In this document: positions 45,801 to 56,943 of the stretch, piece after piece | Layout of the letters: each line of letters starts with the position of its first letter | Position numbering within the stretch: the stretch's first letter is position 1 | NCBI RefSeq assembly: GCF_013410065.1 | Contig: NZ_JACCCW010000002.1 | Coordinates: forward strand, 1,736,001 to 1,800,000 | Length of the DNA stretch: 64,000 bases | Origin: Granulicella arctica | GTDB lineage: Bacteria; Acidobacteriota; Terriglobia; Terriglobales; Acidobacteriaceae | Direction: 5' to 3' | Position numbers and translations under genes: made by a program | The notes under the pieces: generated by a model | The model's database searches: none | What the model saw: only the letters and a program-made list of their open reading frames with translations | What the model was told of the DNA's origin: nothing

Positions 45801-45932
45801 GAGCCTCGCGGTAAGTTTGTCGCCCCCGAAAAGAAGACCGGCGTGCCGACTGCACGTGCATCCGCCAAACCAGCAAAGAAGCCTGCGAAGAAGGCCGCAA
45901 AGAAAGCTGCAGGAAGGCCGAAGAAGGCATGA
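42897..45932 (+). CDS. uvrA: Excinuclease ABC subunit A with lysine/alanine-rich tail
   Basis: 1011 residues from ATG 42897, which gives the standard [16 protein letters not shown] start; an ATG at 42807 would add 30 unusual residues. Both ATPase halves are complete: Walker [10 protein letters not shown] and GVSGSGKST, signatures [12 protein letters not shown] and [12 protein letters not shown], and zinc fingers ([16 protein letters not shown] with ACPECHG, CPRCQG, and [16 protein letters not shown] with CDICNG). It finds DNA damage and loads UvrB in nucleotide excision repair. The last 75 or so residues are extra: after HYSLKPHTG the chain becomes [18 protein letters not shown], resembling a histone H1 tail. 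Confidence 0.97.
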   Translation: MGITHITVRGARQHNLRNVNVSIPRNTLTVVTGLSGSGKSSLAFDTIYAEGQRRYVETLSAYARQFLDQMERPDVDAIDGLSPAISIEQKTTSRSPRSTVGTITEIYDYLRLLYASVGQPHCPSCGRTISRQSVDQIVERIVALSPGERITVYAPIVRGRKGEFREELETLDQQGFRVRIDGEMVELTDGMRLEKRKNHTVEAVVDRIILKPVAGVASGAVADAAPIYDTKRLENSVAKALQMANGLVLIAIHGMEETLYSSSMACPDCGINVPRLEPRSFSFNSNYGACPECHGLGSIYDFDPAKTIADWSKPLLDGAMGPGSASQYLLRLIKLAAEKYKINLKKPFSELTKAQQDLLMYGPPKNESSRTGFHGIFAYLRSNLEETKSEGYREYMMQFMSATACPRCQGKRLRPESLAVTVNGASIADFTALPLERAITAAKAMLFTGRDRIIADRLQREVIERLEFLNAVGLGYLSLDRSAATLSGGEGQRIRLATQIGSKLRGVLYVLDEPSIGLHQRDNQRLIAALESLRDLGNTVLVVEHDEDTIRKADYVLDLGPGAGKNGGHLIASGTPQEVMDTPGSLTGQYLAGKIEIVARAEPRALTGKWLTVEDAHSHNLQQVTAHFPLAVMTVVTGVSGSGKSTLVNDILYRALAKELYGSREEPGQHGAVRGIDQLDKVIQIDQSPIGRTPRSNPATYTGVFTAMRDLFAMLPDSRERGYKPGRFSFNVQGGRCEACQGEGQRRIEMNFLPDVYVLCDICNGRRYNQETLTVKFNGYSIADLLDLPIADALPILKDIPTVAVKLQTLVDVGLGYIHLGQSATTLSGGEAQRMKLARELSKRQTGRTLYLLDEPTTGLHFDDVRKLLEVLHRLTDLGNTVVIIEHNLDIIRNSDYILDMGPEGGEGGGRVIAHGTPEQVATVAGSHTGSFLAQHYSLKPHTGNGAGGASYAGAQPSNIVAAEDRKKEPRGKFVAPEKKTGVPTARASAKPAKKPAKKAAKKAAGRPKKA

Positions 45933-46903
45933 GCGACGATCCATTGAACGAGATCAAGGTCGGCGACTGGGAGGCCGCGACGGAAGCATCGCGCGAGTTC
46001 GACGATGCGTCGCTCCCCTCTGCACGCGTGCCACATCTCGGTCACGCGCTGCTCTTCTTCTCCATCACCGGGCTGCTCCTGCTCGTGTCGCAAGCCGTGC
46101 TGATCGTCCCAGTCATGTCGCATGGAACATCGCCAACCTCAGTAAGCCTGCTCCACCCAAAGCTGCTGCTCGGAACAGAAGCCGTCACCTATCTGCTGAC
46201 GCTCATCATCGCTTGGTTCGTCTTTCCTCTGCTGTGGCAGCGCAGCTTTCTGGCTGGTATCGAGTGGGGCGGATCGACGGCGCTACGCTATGCGCTAAAA
46301 CTGATTCCACTAGGCATTTTGTCGGGATGGACGGTGCAAGCAATCTCAAATCTGATCTCGATGCCGAAGTCCGTCCCCATGGACGACTTCTTCCGCTCGA
46401 CCTCCGATGTGTGGCTGGTAACCTTGTTCGGAACGCTGCTCGCGCCTCTGTTTGAAGAGGTCTGCTTTCGCGGCTTCCTGCTGCCTGCCTTCACCATCGC
46501 CTTCGACTGGCTCGGCCCTGTGCTGCGTTACGTCTTTGCCTTCTCGCTATGCCGTCTGCGCGGAGAAGAGCCGCCAGAGCATCTGATCATCCTCCGCGAA
46601 GCGCGTTCCGCAGGGCTTGCGAGGGACACGGGAAACATGGCGTTCCGCAGTCTACCCGCCGTGCTGCTTGCAAGTCTGCTCACGAGTGGCCTGTTTGGAT
46701 TGCTGCACGCGCAGCAGCTTGGATACACATGGTCCGCGGTGCTACTGCTGGCGGCGGTCTCGCTACTGCTGACAGTCGTGCGAATCCGCACGCGCTCCGT
46801 CGCCTGCTCCACACTCGTTCATAGCAGCTATAATCTGTCGGTCTTCCTCGTTCTGTTCATTGTGACCGGCGGCTACCAGCATCTGGATCGCATGGCGCGC
46901 TAG
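45929..46903 (+). CDS. CPBP-family intramembrane metalloprotease
   Basis: 324 residues, start overlapping the uvrA stop (ATGA). About seven membrane segments are visible. The CPBP (Abi) motifs are motif 1 [11 protein letters not shown] near residue 173, motif 2 HAQQLGYTW in a later helix and motif 3 HSSYNLSVF near the C-terminus, which together would hold a zinc. Between motifs 1 and 2 lies an unusual cytoplasmic insert of about 40 residues ([20 protein letters not shown]). Relatives include CaaX prenyl proteases and bacteriocin immunity proteins; substrate unknown. Confidence 0.9.
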   Translation: MSDDPLNEIKVGDWEAATEASREFDDASLPSARVPHLGHALLFFSITGLLLLVSQAVLIVPVMSHGTSPTSVSLLHPKLLLGTEAVTYLLTLIIAWFVFPLLWQRSFLAGIEWGGSTALRYALKLIPLGILSGWTVQAISNLISMPKSVPMDDFFRSTSDVWLVTLFGTLLAPLFEEVCFRGFLLPAFTIAFDWLGPVLRYVFAFSLCRLRGEEPPEHLIILREARSAGLARDTGNMAFRSLPAVLLASLLTSGLFGLLHAQQLGYTWSAVLLLAAVSLLLTVVRIRTRSVACSTLVHSSYNLSVFLVLFIVTGGYQHLDRMAR

Positions 46904-46935
46904 CCGCAAGGGTTCGTTACAATCGGTAAGAGCCT

Positions 46936-47592
46936 ATGCCTACCGACAACCGCACCGCCCTGCTCGACCTGATCGCGACCCACTCCTTCAAACTCGGCGA
47001 CTTCCTGCTCGCCAGCGGCAAGCGCAGCGACTACTACATCGACTGCCGCACCACCACGCTCCATGCCGAAGGCGGACGCCTCGCCGGGCTGCTGCTGTAT
47101 GACGTGATCCGTGAGCGGATTCCACAAGCCGTGGCCGTCGGCGGCCTGACCATGGGCGCCGATCCTCTGGTCTCCAATACAGCAAGCGCAAGCGCATGGG
47201 CCCTCGCCGACTACAACGAGATTCGCGAACTCTCCAGCGCACTGGATCTGGAGGAAGACGATGATCCGGGCCCTCCCCCAAGCCTGATCCAGGGCTTTCT
47301 CGTGCGCAAGGCAGAGAAGACGCACGGCACCGGACGACGCGTCGAAGGCTTTCTGAAGCCCGGCGCACAAGTCGTGATCGTGGACGACGTATGCACGACC
47401 GGCGGCTCGACCATCACAGCAATCGAGGCCGCCCGCGAAGCCGGCATGGTCGTCGCCGGTGTGCTCTGCCTCGTAGACCGCGAGCAGGGTGGCCGAGCGA
47501 ACATCGAAGCAGCCGCAGGAGATGCCCCATTCATCGCACTCTTTACGGCAAGCGATGTCCGTGCCGCACACATTGCGCTGGCCGCGGGGTAG
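46936..47592 (+). CDS. pyrE: Orotate phosphoribosyltransferase
   Basis: 218 residues. It opens LLDLIATHSFKLGDFLLASGKRSDYYIDCR, and the PRPP-binding loop VVIVDDVCTTGGST is intact; FLVRKAEKTHGTGRRVEG is the catalytic Lys loop. It adds ribose 5-phosphate to orotate in pyrimidine synthesis, as a cytoplasmic dimer. Between the GGLTMGADPL segment and the loop lies an extra acidic, Pro-rich stretch of about 30 residues (ELSSALDLEEDDDPGPPP) that I do not recall in E. coli PyrE. Confidence 0.93.
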   Translation: MPTDNRTALLDLIATHSFKLGDFLLASGKRSDYYIDCRTTTLHAEGGRLAGLLLYDVIRERIPQAVAVGGLTMGADPLVSNTASASAWALADYNEIRELSSALDLEEDDDPGPPPSLIQGFLVRKAEKTHGTGRRVEGFLKPGAQVVIVDDVCTTGGSTITAIEAAREAGMVVAGVLCLVDREQGGRANIEAAAGDAPFIALFTASDVRAAHIALAAG

Positions 47593-47635
47593 TTCCTCCG
47601 TCACGAATCGGCCGCTTTCGGTAGACTAGAACGAT

Positions 47636-48700
47636 ATGATTCCGACTCTCGAATGGCTCCCAACCGGCGTTAATTTTCTCGATCAGACCAAGCTTCCGCT
47701 GGAGGAGACCTACGTTCTCGCGACCAGCTATCAGGAGGTCGCGACCGTCATCCGCGACATGATCGTGCGCGGAGCTCCGGCCATTGGCGTTTCAGCAGCG
47801 ATGGGCGTTGCCATTGGCATCGATCGCAGCAAGACAACCACCCTCGACGCACTGACCGCAGAGGTCGATGTCATCTGCGACACGCTCGCAGCGACGCGAC
47901 CCACCGCGGTGAATCTCTTCTGGGGCATCGGACGCATTCGCGACCTCTACAACCGTCTGGTGGAGGGCGGCGCGGATATCGCCACAATCAAGAAGGCCGT
48001 CGTCGAAGAGGCGTGCCAGATGTACGACGAGGACATCGCCGCCTGCAAGCAGATGGGCGCGCATGGCGCAGCGCTGATGCCGAAGACTGGCACGGTGCTG
48101 ACGCACTGCAACGCCGGCGCATTGGCAACCTGCGGCTACGGTTCTGCACTGGGAGTCATCCGTGCAGCAATCGAGCGCGGCCATACCATCGACGTCCTCG
48201 CCGACGAGACGCGGCCCTTTCTCCAGGGCGCACGTCTGACAGCCTGGGAGCTGATGAAAGACAACATCCAGACCACCGTTCTCTGCGACAACATGGCCGG
48301 CCATCTGATGAGCAAGGGCCGAATCCAAGCCGTGATCGTCGGCGCGGATCGCATCGCGGCAAACGGAGATACGGCAAACAAGATCGGCACCTACAGCGTC
48401 TCGATCCTCGCCAAGGAGCACGGCATCCCGTTCTACGTCGCGGCTCCATGGTCGACCATCGATCTCGCCACGCTGACCGGCGACGGCATCCCTATCGAGC
48501 AGCGCGCCGCGACCGAGGTGACCCACTCGAACGGCAAGCAGATGACGCCGGATGGCGTCGGCATCGAAAACCCCGCCTTCGACGTAACGCCGGCAAAGTA
48601 CGTAACGGCGATCATCACCGAGCGCGGCATCCTGCGCGCGCCCTACGAGGAGTCGATCCGAGCGATGACGGCGCAGGAACAGCCCATCCTCCGCAGCTAA
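47636..48700 (+). CDS. mtnA: S-methyl-5-thioribose-1-phosphate isomerase
   Basis: 354 residues of the eIF2B/MtnA fold: the early [38 protein letters not shown] with the catalytic Cys, [16 protein letters not shown] and [19 protein letters not shown] with the catalytic Asp. It isomerises methylthioribose 1-phosphate to methylthioribulose 1-phosphate in methionine salvage. No other salvage gene is close, although mmuM lies 20 kb away. Complete at both ends. Confidence 0.95.
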   Translation: MIPTLEWLPTGVNFLDQTKLPLEETYVLATSYQEVATVIRDMIVRGAPAIGVSAAMGVAIGIDRSKTTTLDALTAEVDVICDTLAATRPTAVNLFWGIGRIRDLYNRLVEGGADIATIKKAVVEEACQMYDEDIAACKQMGAHGAALMPKTGTVLTHCNAGALATCGYGSALGVIRAAIERGHTIDVLADETRPFLQGARLTAWELMKDNIQTTVLCDNMAGHLMSKGRIQAVIVGADRIAANGDTANKIGTYSVSILAKEHGIPFYVAAPWSTIDLATLTGDGIPIEQRAATEVTHSNGKQMTPDGVGIENPAFDVTPAKYVTAIITERGILRAPYEESIRAMTAQEQPILRS

Positions 48701-48726
48701 ACACAGCGAGCAAGCGAAGAGGTAGC

Positions 48727-49032
48727 GTGAGAATCCGATCTCTCAATCCGCGTCTCCACTCGCTTGCTCGCGGTACGTTTCTGGTGCTTGTAAGCCTTGC
48801 GGCGGCCTTCCTCCTCTCGGACTTCCCCCACAACCGCCCGACGCTCTTTCTGGCAATCCCTGCAGTGCTCGCCATCGTCGGAACGGCCGACACCGTCCGC
48901 TGCATGCAACCCCGCTGGAGCTTCTACCACGGGGGCGTGCTGCTGCTGATCTATATGGACCTGATGGCAGTCGCGATGATTCTTTTCTTCTTCCTGTATC
49001 CCTACGCCTTCTGGCTTGCGGCATCTCACTAG
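48727..49032 (+). CDS. Small membrane protein, unknown
   Basis: 101 residues from GTG 48727, with AAGAGG upstream. Three membrane segments (about 15-32, 40-60 and 70-95) follow a short basic N-terminus. The frame continues open into mtnA in another reading frame, but only this part has membrane-protein character and a ribosome site. I recognise no family. It lies between mtnA and mscL on the same strand and could be co-transcribed with mtnA. Confidence 0.6.
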   Translation: MRIRSLNPRLHSLARGTFLVLVSLAAAFLLSDFPHNRPTLFLAIPAVLAIVGTADTVRCMQPRWSFYHGGVLLLIYMDLMAVAMILFFFLYPYAFWLAASH

Positions 49033-49092
49033 GCATGCGGTAATGCAAAGGACGGGTGCTAAACTTCTGCTACTGCAAAATCGGAGGTTTAC

Positions 49093-49488
49093 ATGATCAA
49101 AGGTTTTCGGGACTTTATTCTACGCGGCAATGTAATCGACCTGGCCGTCGCCGTCATTATCGGAGCAGCCTTCACCGCGATCGTCACCGCTCTAGTGGCA
49201 GACATCATCACACCGCTGATCGCTGCAATCGTAGGCAAGCCGGACTTCTCCTACCTGATCCTTACTCTCCATGGCGGCAAGGTCCAATACGGCCTCTTCC
49301 TGAATGCTGTCATCTCGTTCGTCCTGATGGCAGGCGTGGTGTACTTCTTCCTCGTAGTGCCAATCAACTATCTACTCAACAAGATCAAGGCTCCGGTAGC
49401 CCCCACAACGAAGACCTGCGGCGAGTGTCTCTCCGAGATCCCTCTACCTGCGAAACGCTGCAAGTTCTGCGCACAACCAGTCGCCTAG
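49093..49488 (+). CDS. mscL: Large-conductance mechanosensitive channel with zinc-ribbon-like tail
   Basis: 131 residues. Residues 1-100 are a standard MscL: MIKGFRDFILRGNVIDLAVAVIIGAAF (helix one lining the pore) and the second helix AVISFVLMAGVVYFFLVVP. It opens when the inner membrane is stretched, releasing solutes during osmotic downshock. The C-terminus carries four Cys in two CxxC pairs (109/112 and 123/126, reading KTCGECLSEIPLPAKRCKFC) like a zinc ribbon, in place of the usual charged helical bundle. Confidence 0.93.
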   Translation: MIKGFRDFILRGNVIDLAVAVIIGAAFTAIVTALVADIITPLIAAIVGKPDFSYLILTLHGGKVQYGLFLNAVISFVLMAGVVYFFLVVPINYLLNKIKAPVAPTTKTCGECLSEIPLPAKRCKFCAQPVA

Positions 49489-49538
49489 CCACCTTCTTCC
49501 TACAACACGCGCATCTTCACCGAATCAGGAGCATCTCT

Positions 49539-51701
<2,163 letters not shown>

Positions 51702-51713
51702 GCCAGCAGTAAA

Positions 51714-51744
51714 AAAGGCCGCTTCCATCAGGGAAGCGGCCTTT
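51714..51744. terminator. Bidirectional terminator between M28 peptidase and thiC
   Basis: AAAGGCCGCTTCC (51714-51726) pairs perfectly with GGAAGCGGCCTTT (51732-51744), flanked by A-run and T-rich sequence, between convergent genes. Confidence 0.9.
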
Positions 51745-51765
51745 ATCTATCTTCAACAAATTGCG

Positions 51766-53376
<1,611 letters not shown>

Positions 53377-53394
53377 CTAAACTGATAGGTAACC

Positions 53395-53853
53395 ATGAGC
53401 ACCGCAACGAAGAGCCGCGCCCCGATCATCCTCGCCACTGTCGTCATTCTCGCCACGGTAGGGTACCTCGCGTTCACCGGCGTCCAGTCCAACAAGAGCT
53501 ACTACGTCACCATCAGCGAGCTACAAAGCATGGGCAACAAGGCCTATGTGCGGCATCTGCGCGTGGCAGGTAACGTCGCCCCGGGCAGCATCAAGCGCTC
53601 CGGAACCAACGCGAACTTCGTTCTGCTGGAGCAGGGGCGCAAGCTCCAGGTGGTCTATCAGGGCTCCGAGCCACCGCCCGACACCTTCAAGGACGACGCA
53701 CAAGCTCTGGCCGTCGGCATGTACGGACACGACGGCGTCTTCCACGCGACCCAACTCCAGGCTAAGTGCGCCTCGAAGTACGCCCCCAAGGACATGAAGC
53801 CCCTCAAGCCGACTACGAGCGCGACAGCCACCGTCCTGCCGGCCACCCGATAA
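53395..53853 (+). CDS. ccmE: Cytochrome c maturation heme chaperone CcmE, CxxxY type
   Basis: 152 residues: a short N-terminus, one membrane helix (about 9-29) and a periplasmic OB-fold domain (about 35-130) with GNKAYVRHLRVAGNV and FKDDAQALAVGMYGHDGVFHA. In E. coli CcmE a His binds heme covalently in the motif HxxxY; here the same place reads CASKY, with Cys125 and Tyr129. Cys-type CcmE proteins are known from archaea and sulfate reducers, where they go with reduced ccm sets. It carries heme towards apocytochromes and is first in the ccm operon. Confidence 0.93.
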   Translation: MSTATKSRAPIILATVVILATVGYLAFTGVQSNKSYYVTISELQSMGNKAYVRHLRVAGNVAPGSIKRSGTNANFVLLEQGRKLQVVYQGSEPPPDTFKDDAQALAVGMYGHDGVFHATQLQAKCASKYAPKDMKPLKPTTSATATVLPATR

Positions 53854-53866
53854 CCTTCTATACTCC

Positions 53867-54613
53867 ATGAAGACCATGGAGCCCGTTTCCTGCCAAGTCG
53901 GAAAAGAACAGAGCGCCGCCGCAGCGCCGCCCATCATCTCATCAGCAGTGGTGCAGCTCACAGGCGCATCGAAGATCTACGGCACCTTTGCCGCACTGCG
54001 CAATGTCACGACGAGCATCGCCGCAGGAAGCTGCACTGTTATCCTCGGCGAAAACGGCGCAGGCAAATCGACCCTGCTGAGGCTTATCGCCGGACTCATC
54101 ACCCCCACACGTGGCACCGTCGCCACCTTCTCCAGCACACCGCAGGAGCAGCGTCGCCGCATCGCCTACATGAGCCACGCGCCCATGCTCTACGACGAGC
54201 TCTCCGCCATGGAAAACCTCGCCTACTTCGCCGGTCTGCACCGCGACGAGGGCTGCAACTGCGTCGGCAGTCCGGAGATGGCCCTCCGCGCCGTCGGGCT
54301 CGACCCGAAGCTGACCCGGCCCGTCGGCCAATACTCGCAGGGGATGCGCCAGCGCACCTCGCTCGCCCGCGTCCTCCAGACCGACCCCGAACTCCTCCTG
54401 CTCGACGAGCCCTTCTCCAACCTCGACGTCGAATCCGGTGCCCACATGGTCGAGCTGCTCGCCGATTTCCGCACCTGGCCCGTCGCTGGTGGCGGCAGCC
54501 GGACGATCCTGTTGACCACCCATCAGGCACGCCTCGCCGACCCCATCGTCGACCTCACCATCACCATGCGCGCCGGGCAGATCATCCACACCGAGGCCGG
54601 CCCACGCAGATGA
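53867..54613 (+). CDS. ccmA: Heme exporter ATPase CcmA
   Basis: 248 residues. ATPase motifs are Walker A GENGAGKST, signature YSQGMRQRTSLA, Walker B LLLLDEPFSNLD and the switch His in TTHQ. It belongs to the CcmA group of ABC ATPases that work with CcmB and CcmC to load heme onto CcmE and release it. An unusual N-terminal extension of about 25 residues precedes the domain. It overlaps the next gene by 4 bases. Position in the operon and sequence agree. Confidence 0.9.
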   Translation: MKTMEPVSCQVGKEQSAAAAPPIISSAVVQLTGASKIYGTFAALRNVTTSIAAGSCTVILGENGAGKSTLLRLIAGLITPTRGTVATFSSTPQEQRRRIAYMSHAPMLYDELSAMENLAYFAGLHRDEGCNCVGSPEMALRAVGLDPKLTRPVGQYSQGMRQRTSLARVLQTDPELLLLDEPFSNLDVESGAHMVELLADFRTWPVAGGGSRTILLTTHQARLADPIVDLTITMRAGQIIHTEAGPRR

Positions 54614-55101
54614 AAGCAGCCAGCAAGACCAACGCGGCGCGCCTGCTCGACGGCCTCGGCATCGCCTACGAGCTTCGCCCCTACGAGGTCGATCTCGACG
54701 ACCTCACCGCCATCTCCGTCGCCCGCAAGATCGGCCTGCCCGCCGAGCAGGTCTTCAAAACGCTGCTCGCCCAAACCACCCCAGCCGGACACATCTTCGC
54801 CGTCATCCCCGGCGACGCCGAGCTCGACCTCAAAAAACTAGCCACAGCCGCAGGCATCAAAAAAGCCGAGCTTGCCTCGCTCAAGGAGGTCGAGCCCCTC
54901 ACCGGCTACGTCCGCGGCGGCGTCACCGTCATGGGCGCGAAGAAGCCCTTCCCTGCCTTCGCAGACGAGACCATCGAACTCTTCGACATCATCTCCATCT
55001 CCGCCGGACAGCGCGGCCTCCAGCTCGTACTCGCTCCCGCCGACTACCTCCGCGCAGCCGAAGCCGAACTCGCCGACCTGACAAAGGACACCCACGGATG
55101 A
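54610..55101 (+). CDS. ybaK: YbaK/EbsC-type Cys-tRNA(Pro) deacylase
   Basis: 163 residues with the YbaK fold: TNAARLLDGLGIAYELRPYEVD, AISVARKIGLPAEQVFKTLLAQT, KKLATAAGIKKAELASLKEVEPLTGYVRGGVTVMGAKK and ISAGQRGLQLVLAPADYL. These proteins hydrolyse Cys mischarged onto tRNA-Pro. It overlaps both neighbours by 4 bases (ATGA and ATGA), so it is translated as part of the ccm operon although it has no known place in heme handling. The frame is intact and conserved. Confidence 0.93.
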   Translation: MKAASKTNAARLLDGLGIAYELRPYEVDLDDLTAISVARKIGLPAEQVFKTLLAQTTPAGHIFAVIPGDAELDLKKLATAAGIKKAELASLKEVEPLTGYVRGGVTVMGAKKPFPAFADETIELFDIISISAGQRGLQLVLAPADYLRAAEAELADLTKDTHG

Positions 55102-55781
55102 CCTACCTCCGCCACGTCCTCGACCACCTCCGCAAAGATCTCCGCCTCGAGTGGCGCTCGCGCGACTCCGTCAATGGCATGCTCTTCTTCGCGTTGCTGG
55201 TGGTCATCGTCTTCTCCCTCGCCTTTGACCCCACAGCGACCGAATCGCGGCTCATCGCCGGAGGCATCCTCTGGGTCGCCATCCTCTTTGCGACCATCAC
55301 CGCACTCAACCAGTCCTGGGCCCGCGAGCAGCGCAACCAGGTCCTCGACGCGCAGCGCATGGCTCCCTCACCCGCCTCGGCGCTCTTCCTCGGCAAGGTC
55401 TTCAGCAACATGCTCTTCGTGCTTCTCGTCGAGCTGGTACTGGCCCCCCTCTTCGTCGTCTTCTATAACCTCCACGCCCTCGGCAACGGCTGGCTGCTGG
55501 CTCTGGTCATGCCACTCGGCACCTGGGCGCTGGTCTGCAACGGAACCTTCTTCGCCGCGCTCGGCCTGCGTACTCGCAACCGCGAGATGATGCTGCCGCT
55601 GGTGCTCTTCCCCATCTCGCTGCCCGCGCTACTGGCGATGATCCAGGCCACCACCGGCATCCTCACCGCGGAGCTCGACCCCATCCAGATCGGCTGGTGG
55701 ATACGCCTCCTCGCCGGGTACGACATCATCTTTACCACCGTCTGCCTGCTTCTGTTCGATATAGTTATCAGCGCCGAATAG
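55098..55781 (+). CDS. ccmB: Heme exporter permease CcmB
   Basis: 227 residues with six membrane segments (roughly 25-42, 50-70, 95-118, 128-148, 158-180 and 200-222). The N-terminus LRKDLRLEWRSRDSVNGMLFFALLVVIVFSLAFD is the CcmB hallmark, and the middle LDAQRMAPSPASALFLGKVFSNMLF matches as well. It is the membrane part of the CcmAB transporter. It starts inside the ybaK stop codon. The 24 bases before ccmC hold no obvious hairpin. Confidence 0.93.
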   Translation: MTYLRHVLDHLRKDLRLEWRSRDSVNGMLFFALLVVIVFSLAFDPTATESRLIAGGILWVAILFATITALNQSWAREQRNQVLDAQRMAPSPASALFLGKVFSNMLFVLLVELVLAPLFVVFYNLHALGNGWLLALVMPLGTWALVCNGTFFAALGLRTRNREMMLPLVLFPISLPALLAMIQATTGILTAELDPIQIGWWIRLLAGYDIIFTTVCLLLFDIVISAE

Positions 55782-55805
55782 AAAAAATCGCGGTAAACTT
55801 TAACC

Positions 55806-56555
55806 ATGAACCGGCAGGCCGACCAAACCATCCGCCCGATGCAACTCGTTGCCTTCTCGTGGCTGGTCGTCACGCTGGGCGTCCTCGTCATTGGGTTCCG
55901 CGAGGCGATCTTCCTCGTTCCTACCGATGCCGCGCAGGGCGATGTGGGACGCATCTTCTACTACCACGTTCCCATCGCGATGTTGAGCCTGGCATTTCCC
56001 TTCCTCAACTTCGCAGCCTCGCTCGCCTTTCTCTACTGGCGTCACCGCGATCCGCTCAAAGCTCTCTCCGCCGATGCCATGGCGCTCGCCTCGGCCGAAG
56101 TCACCATCGTCTATCTCAGCATCGTCCTTAGCACCGGAATGCTCTGGGGCAAGGCTGCCTGGGGAATCTGGTGGACCTGGGATGCACGCCTCACCAGCCT
56201 GCTGCTCCTCTGGCTCCTGTACGTCAGCTATCTGATCGTCCGCCGCTTCTCCTCTACCGGGCAGAGCCAGACCATCGCCGCTATCCTCTCCGTCTTCGCT
56301 GCCGTGGATTCGCCCATCGTCTACATGTCGATCCGCTGGTGGCGCACCCAGCATCCCGCACCGGTCTTCGGCGGCGGCCCGGGCTCCGGTCTCGATAAAT
56401 CCATGATGCCCGCCTTCGTCTGGAACATCGCCGCATGGGCGATGTGGGGCATCTTCATCACCGGCTACCGGTACGCGCTTGAGCGTCGCCGGCAGATCGC
56501 CGAGCAGGACGCCGCACTCAGCGCCATCGAAGCCTCCCTGGAGCTGACTCAATGA
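55806..56555 (+). CDS. ccmC: Heme delivery protein CcmC
   Basis: 249 residues with six membrane segments. The heme-handling motif WGKAAWGIWWTWDARLTSLLLLWLLYVSYL contains the tryptophan-rich WWD segment, and His residues flank it in YYHVPIAMLS and the later SIRWWRTQHPAPV loop. It presents heme to CcmE at the periplasmic face of the inner membrane. It is preceded by ccmB and its stop overlaps a small ccmD-like gene (ATGA). Confidence 0.93.
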   Translation: MNRQADQTIRPMQLVAFSWLVVTLGVLVIGFREAIFLVPTDAAQGDVGRIFYYHVPIAMLSLAFPFLNFAASLAFLYWRHRDPLKALSADAMALASAEVTIVYLSIVLSTGMLWGKAAWGIWWTWDARLTSLLLLWLLYVSYLIVRRFSSTGQSQTIAAILSVFAAVDSPIVYMSIRWWRTQHPAPVFGGGPGSGLDKSMMPAFVWNIAAWAMWGIFITGYRYALERRRQIAEQDAALSAIEASLELTQ

Positions 56556-56704
56556 CCTGGCACACTTTTTTCGACCTCAGTACCCTGGAAAGCCGCCATC
56601 TTCTGGCTGTCTACGCGCTCGTCCTGCTGACTCAAGGTGGGTATTTTGCGTGGACGCTCTGGGGATGGCTGAAGTTGAAGAAGCTCCCCCGGCTGAACTC
56701 GTAA
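56552..56704 (+). CDS. ccmD: Small CcmD-like membrane protein
   Basis: 50 residues from ATG 56552, overlapping the ccmC stop. One membrane helix (about 17-43, LAVYALVLLTQGGYFAWTLW) is followed by a basic end KLKKLPRLNS. Size, single helix and place after ccmC all match CcmD, which helps release heme-loaded CcmE from CcmABC. The sequence itself is too short for certainty. No ccmF or ccmH gene follows in this window. Confidence 0.7.
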   Translation: MTWHTFFDLSTLESRHLLAVYALVLLTQGGYFAWTLWGWLKLKKLPRLNS

Positions 56705-56730
56705 CTATCACTGCTACAAATAGCCTCACG

Positions 56731-56771
56731 CACAAAAAAAGCAACGAAGCTGGAAGATCTCCAACTTCGTT
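56731..56771 (-). terminator. Orphan minus-strand terminator after ccmD
   Basis: AACGAAG-C-TGGA (56743-56754) pairs with TCCA-A-CTTCGTT (56760-56771), one mismatch. On the minus strand the stem is followed by GCTTTTTTTGTG, a textbook intrinsic terminator, yet no minus-strand gene lies upstream of it. It suggests an unannotated minus-strand transcript between about 56771 and 56940. Confidence 0.7.
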
Positions 56772-56871
56772 GTCCGAGGAGGGCTACTTTGATGCGTTCG
56801 TCGCCCGATAGACGACGTGACGCGTCAGTCGGTGCAAACCCAGACTCGGATCAAAGGTTTCGCGGGATACA

Positions 56872-56877
56872 TATAAT
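56872..56877 (+). promoter_or_regulatory. Candidate -10 box upstream of the YVTN lipoprotein gene
   Basis: TATAAT at 56872-56877 in an AT-rich patch is a perfect -10 hexamer. No clear -35 was found. It precedes the 20-codon frame at 56881 and the lipoprotein start at 56940. Confidence 0.4.
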
Positions 56878-56880
56878 TTT

Positions 56881-56943
56881 ATGAATCGGAATTACAGTGG
56901 CGCTTGCGGGCAGTGCGCCCTGTCGCTAGACTCGCAGAAGTGA
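56881..56943 (+). CDS. Possible 20-residue leader peptide
   Basis: ATG 56881 opens a 20-codon frame, MNRNYSGACGQCALSLDSQK, whose TGA stop overlaps the GTG at 56940 of the next gene (GTGA). It holds two Cys in a CGQC arrangement. No ribosome site is seen before it, so it may be chance; the overlap suggests translational coupling. Confidence 0.25.
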   Translation: MNRNYSGACGQCALSLDSQK

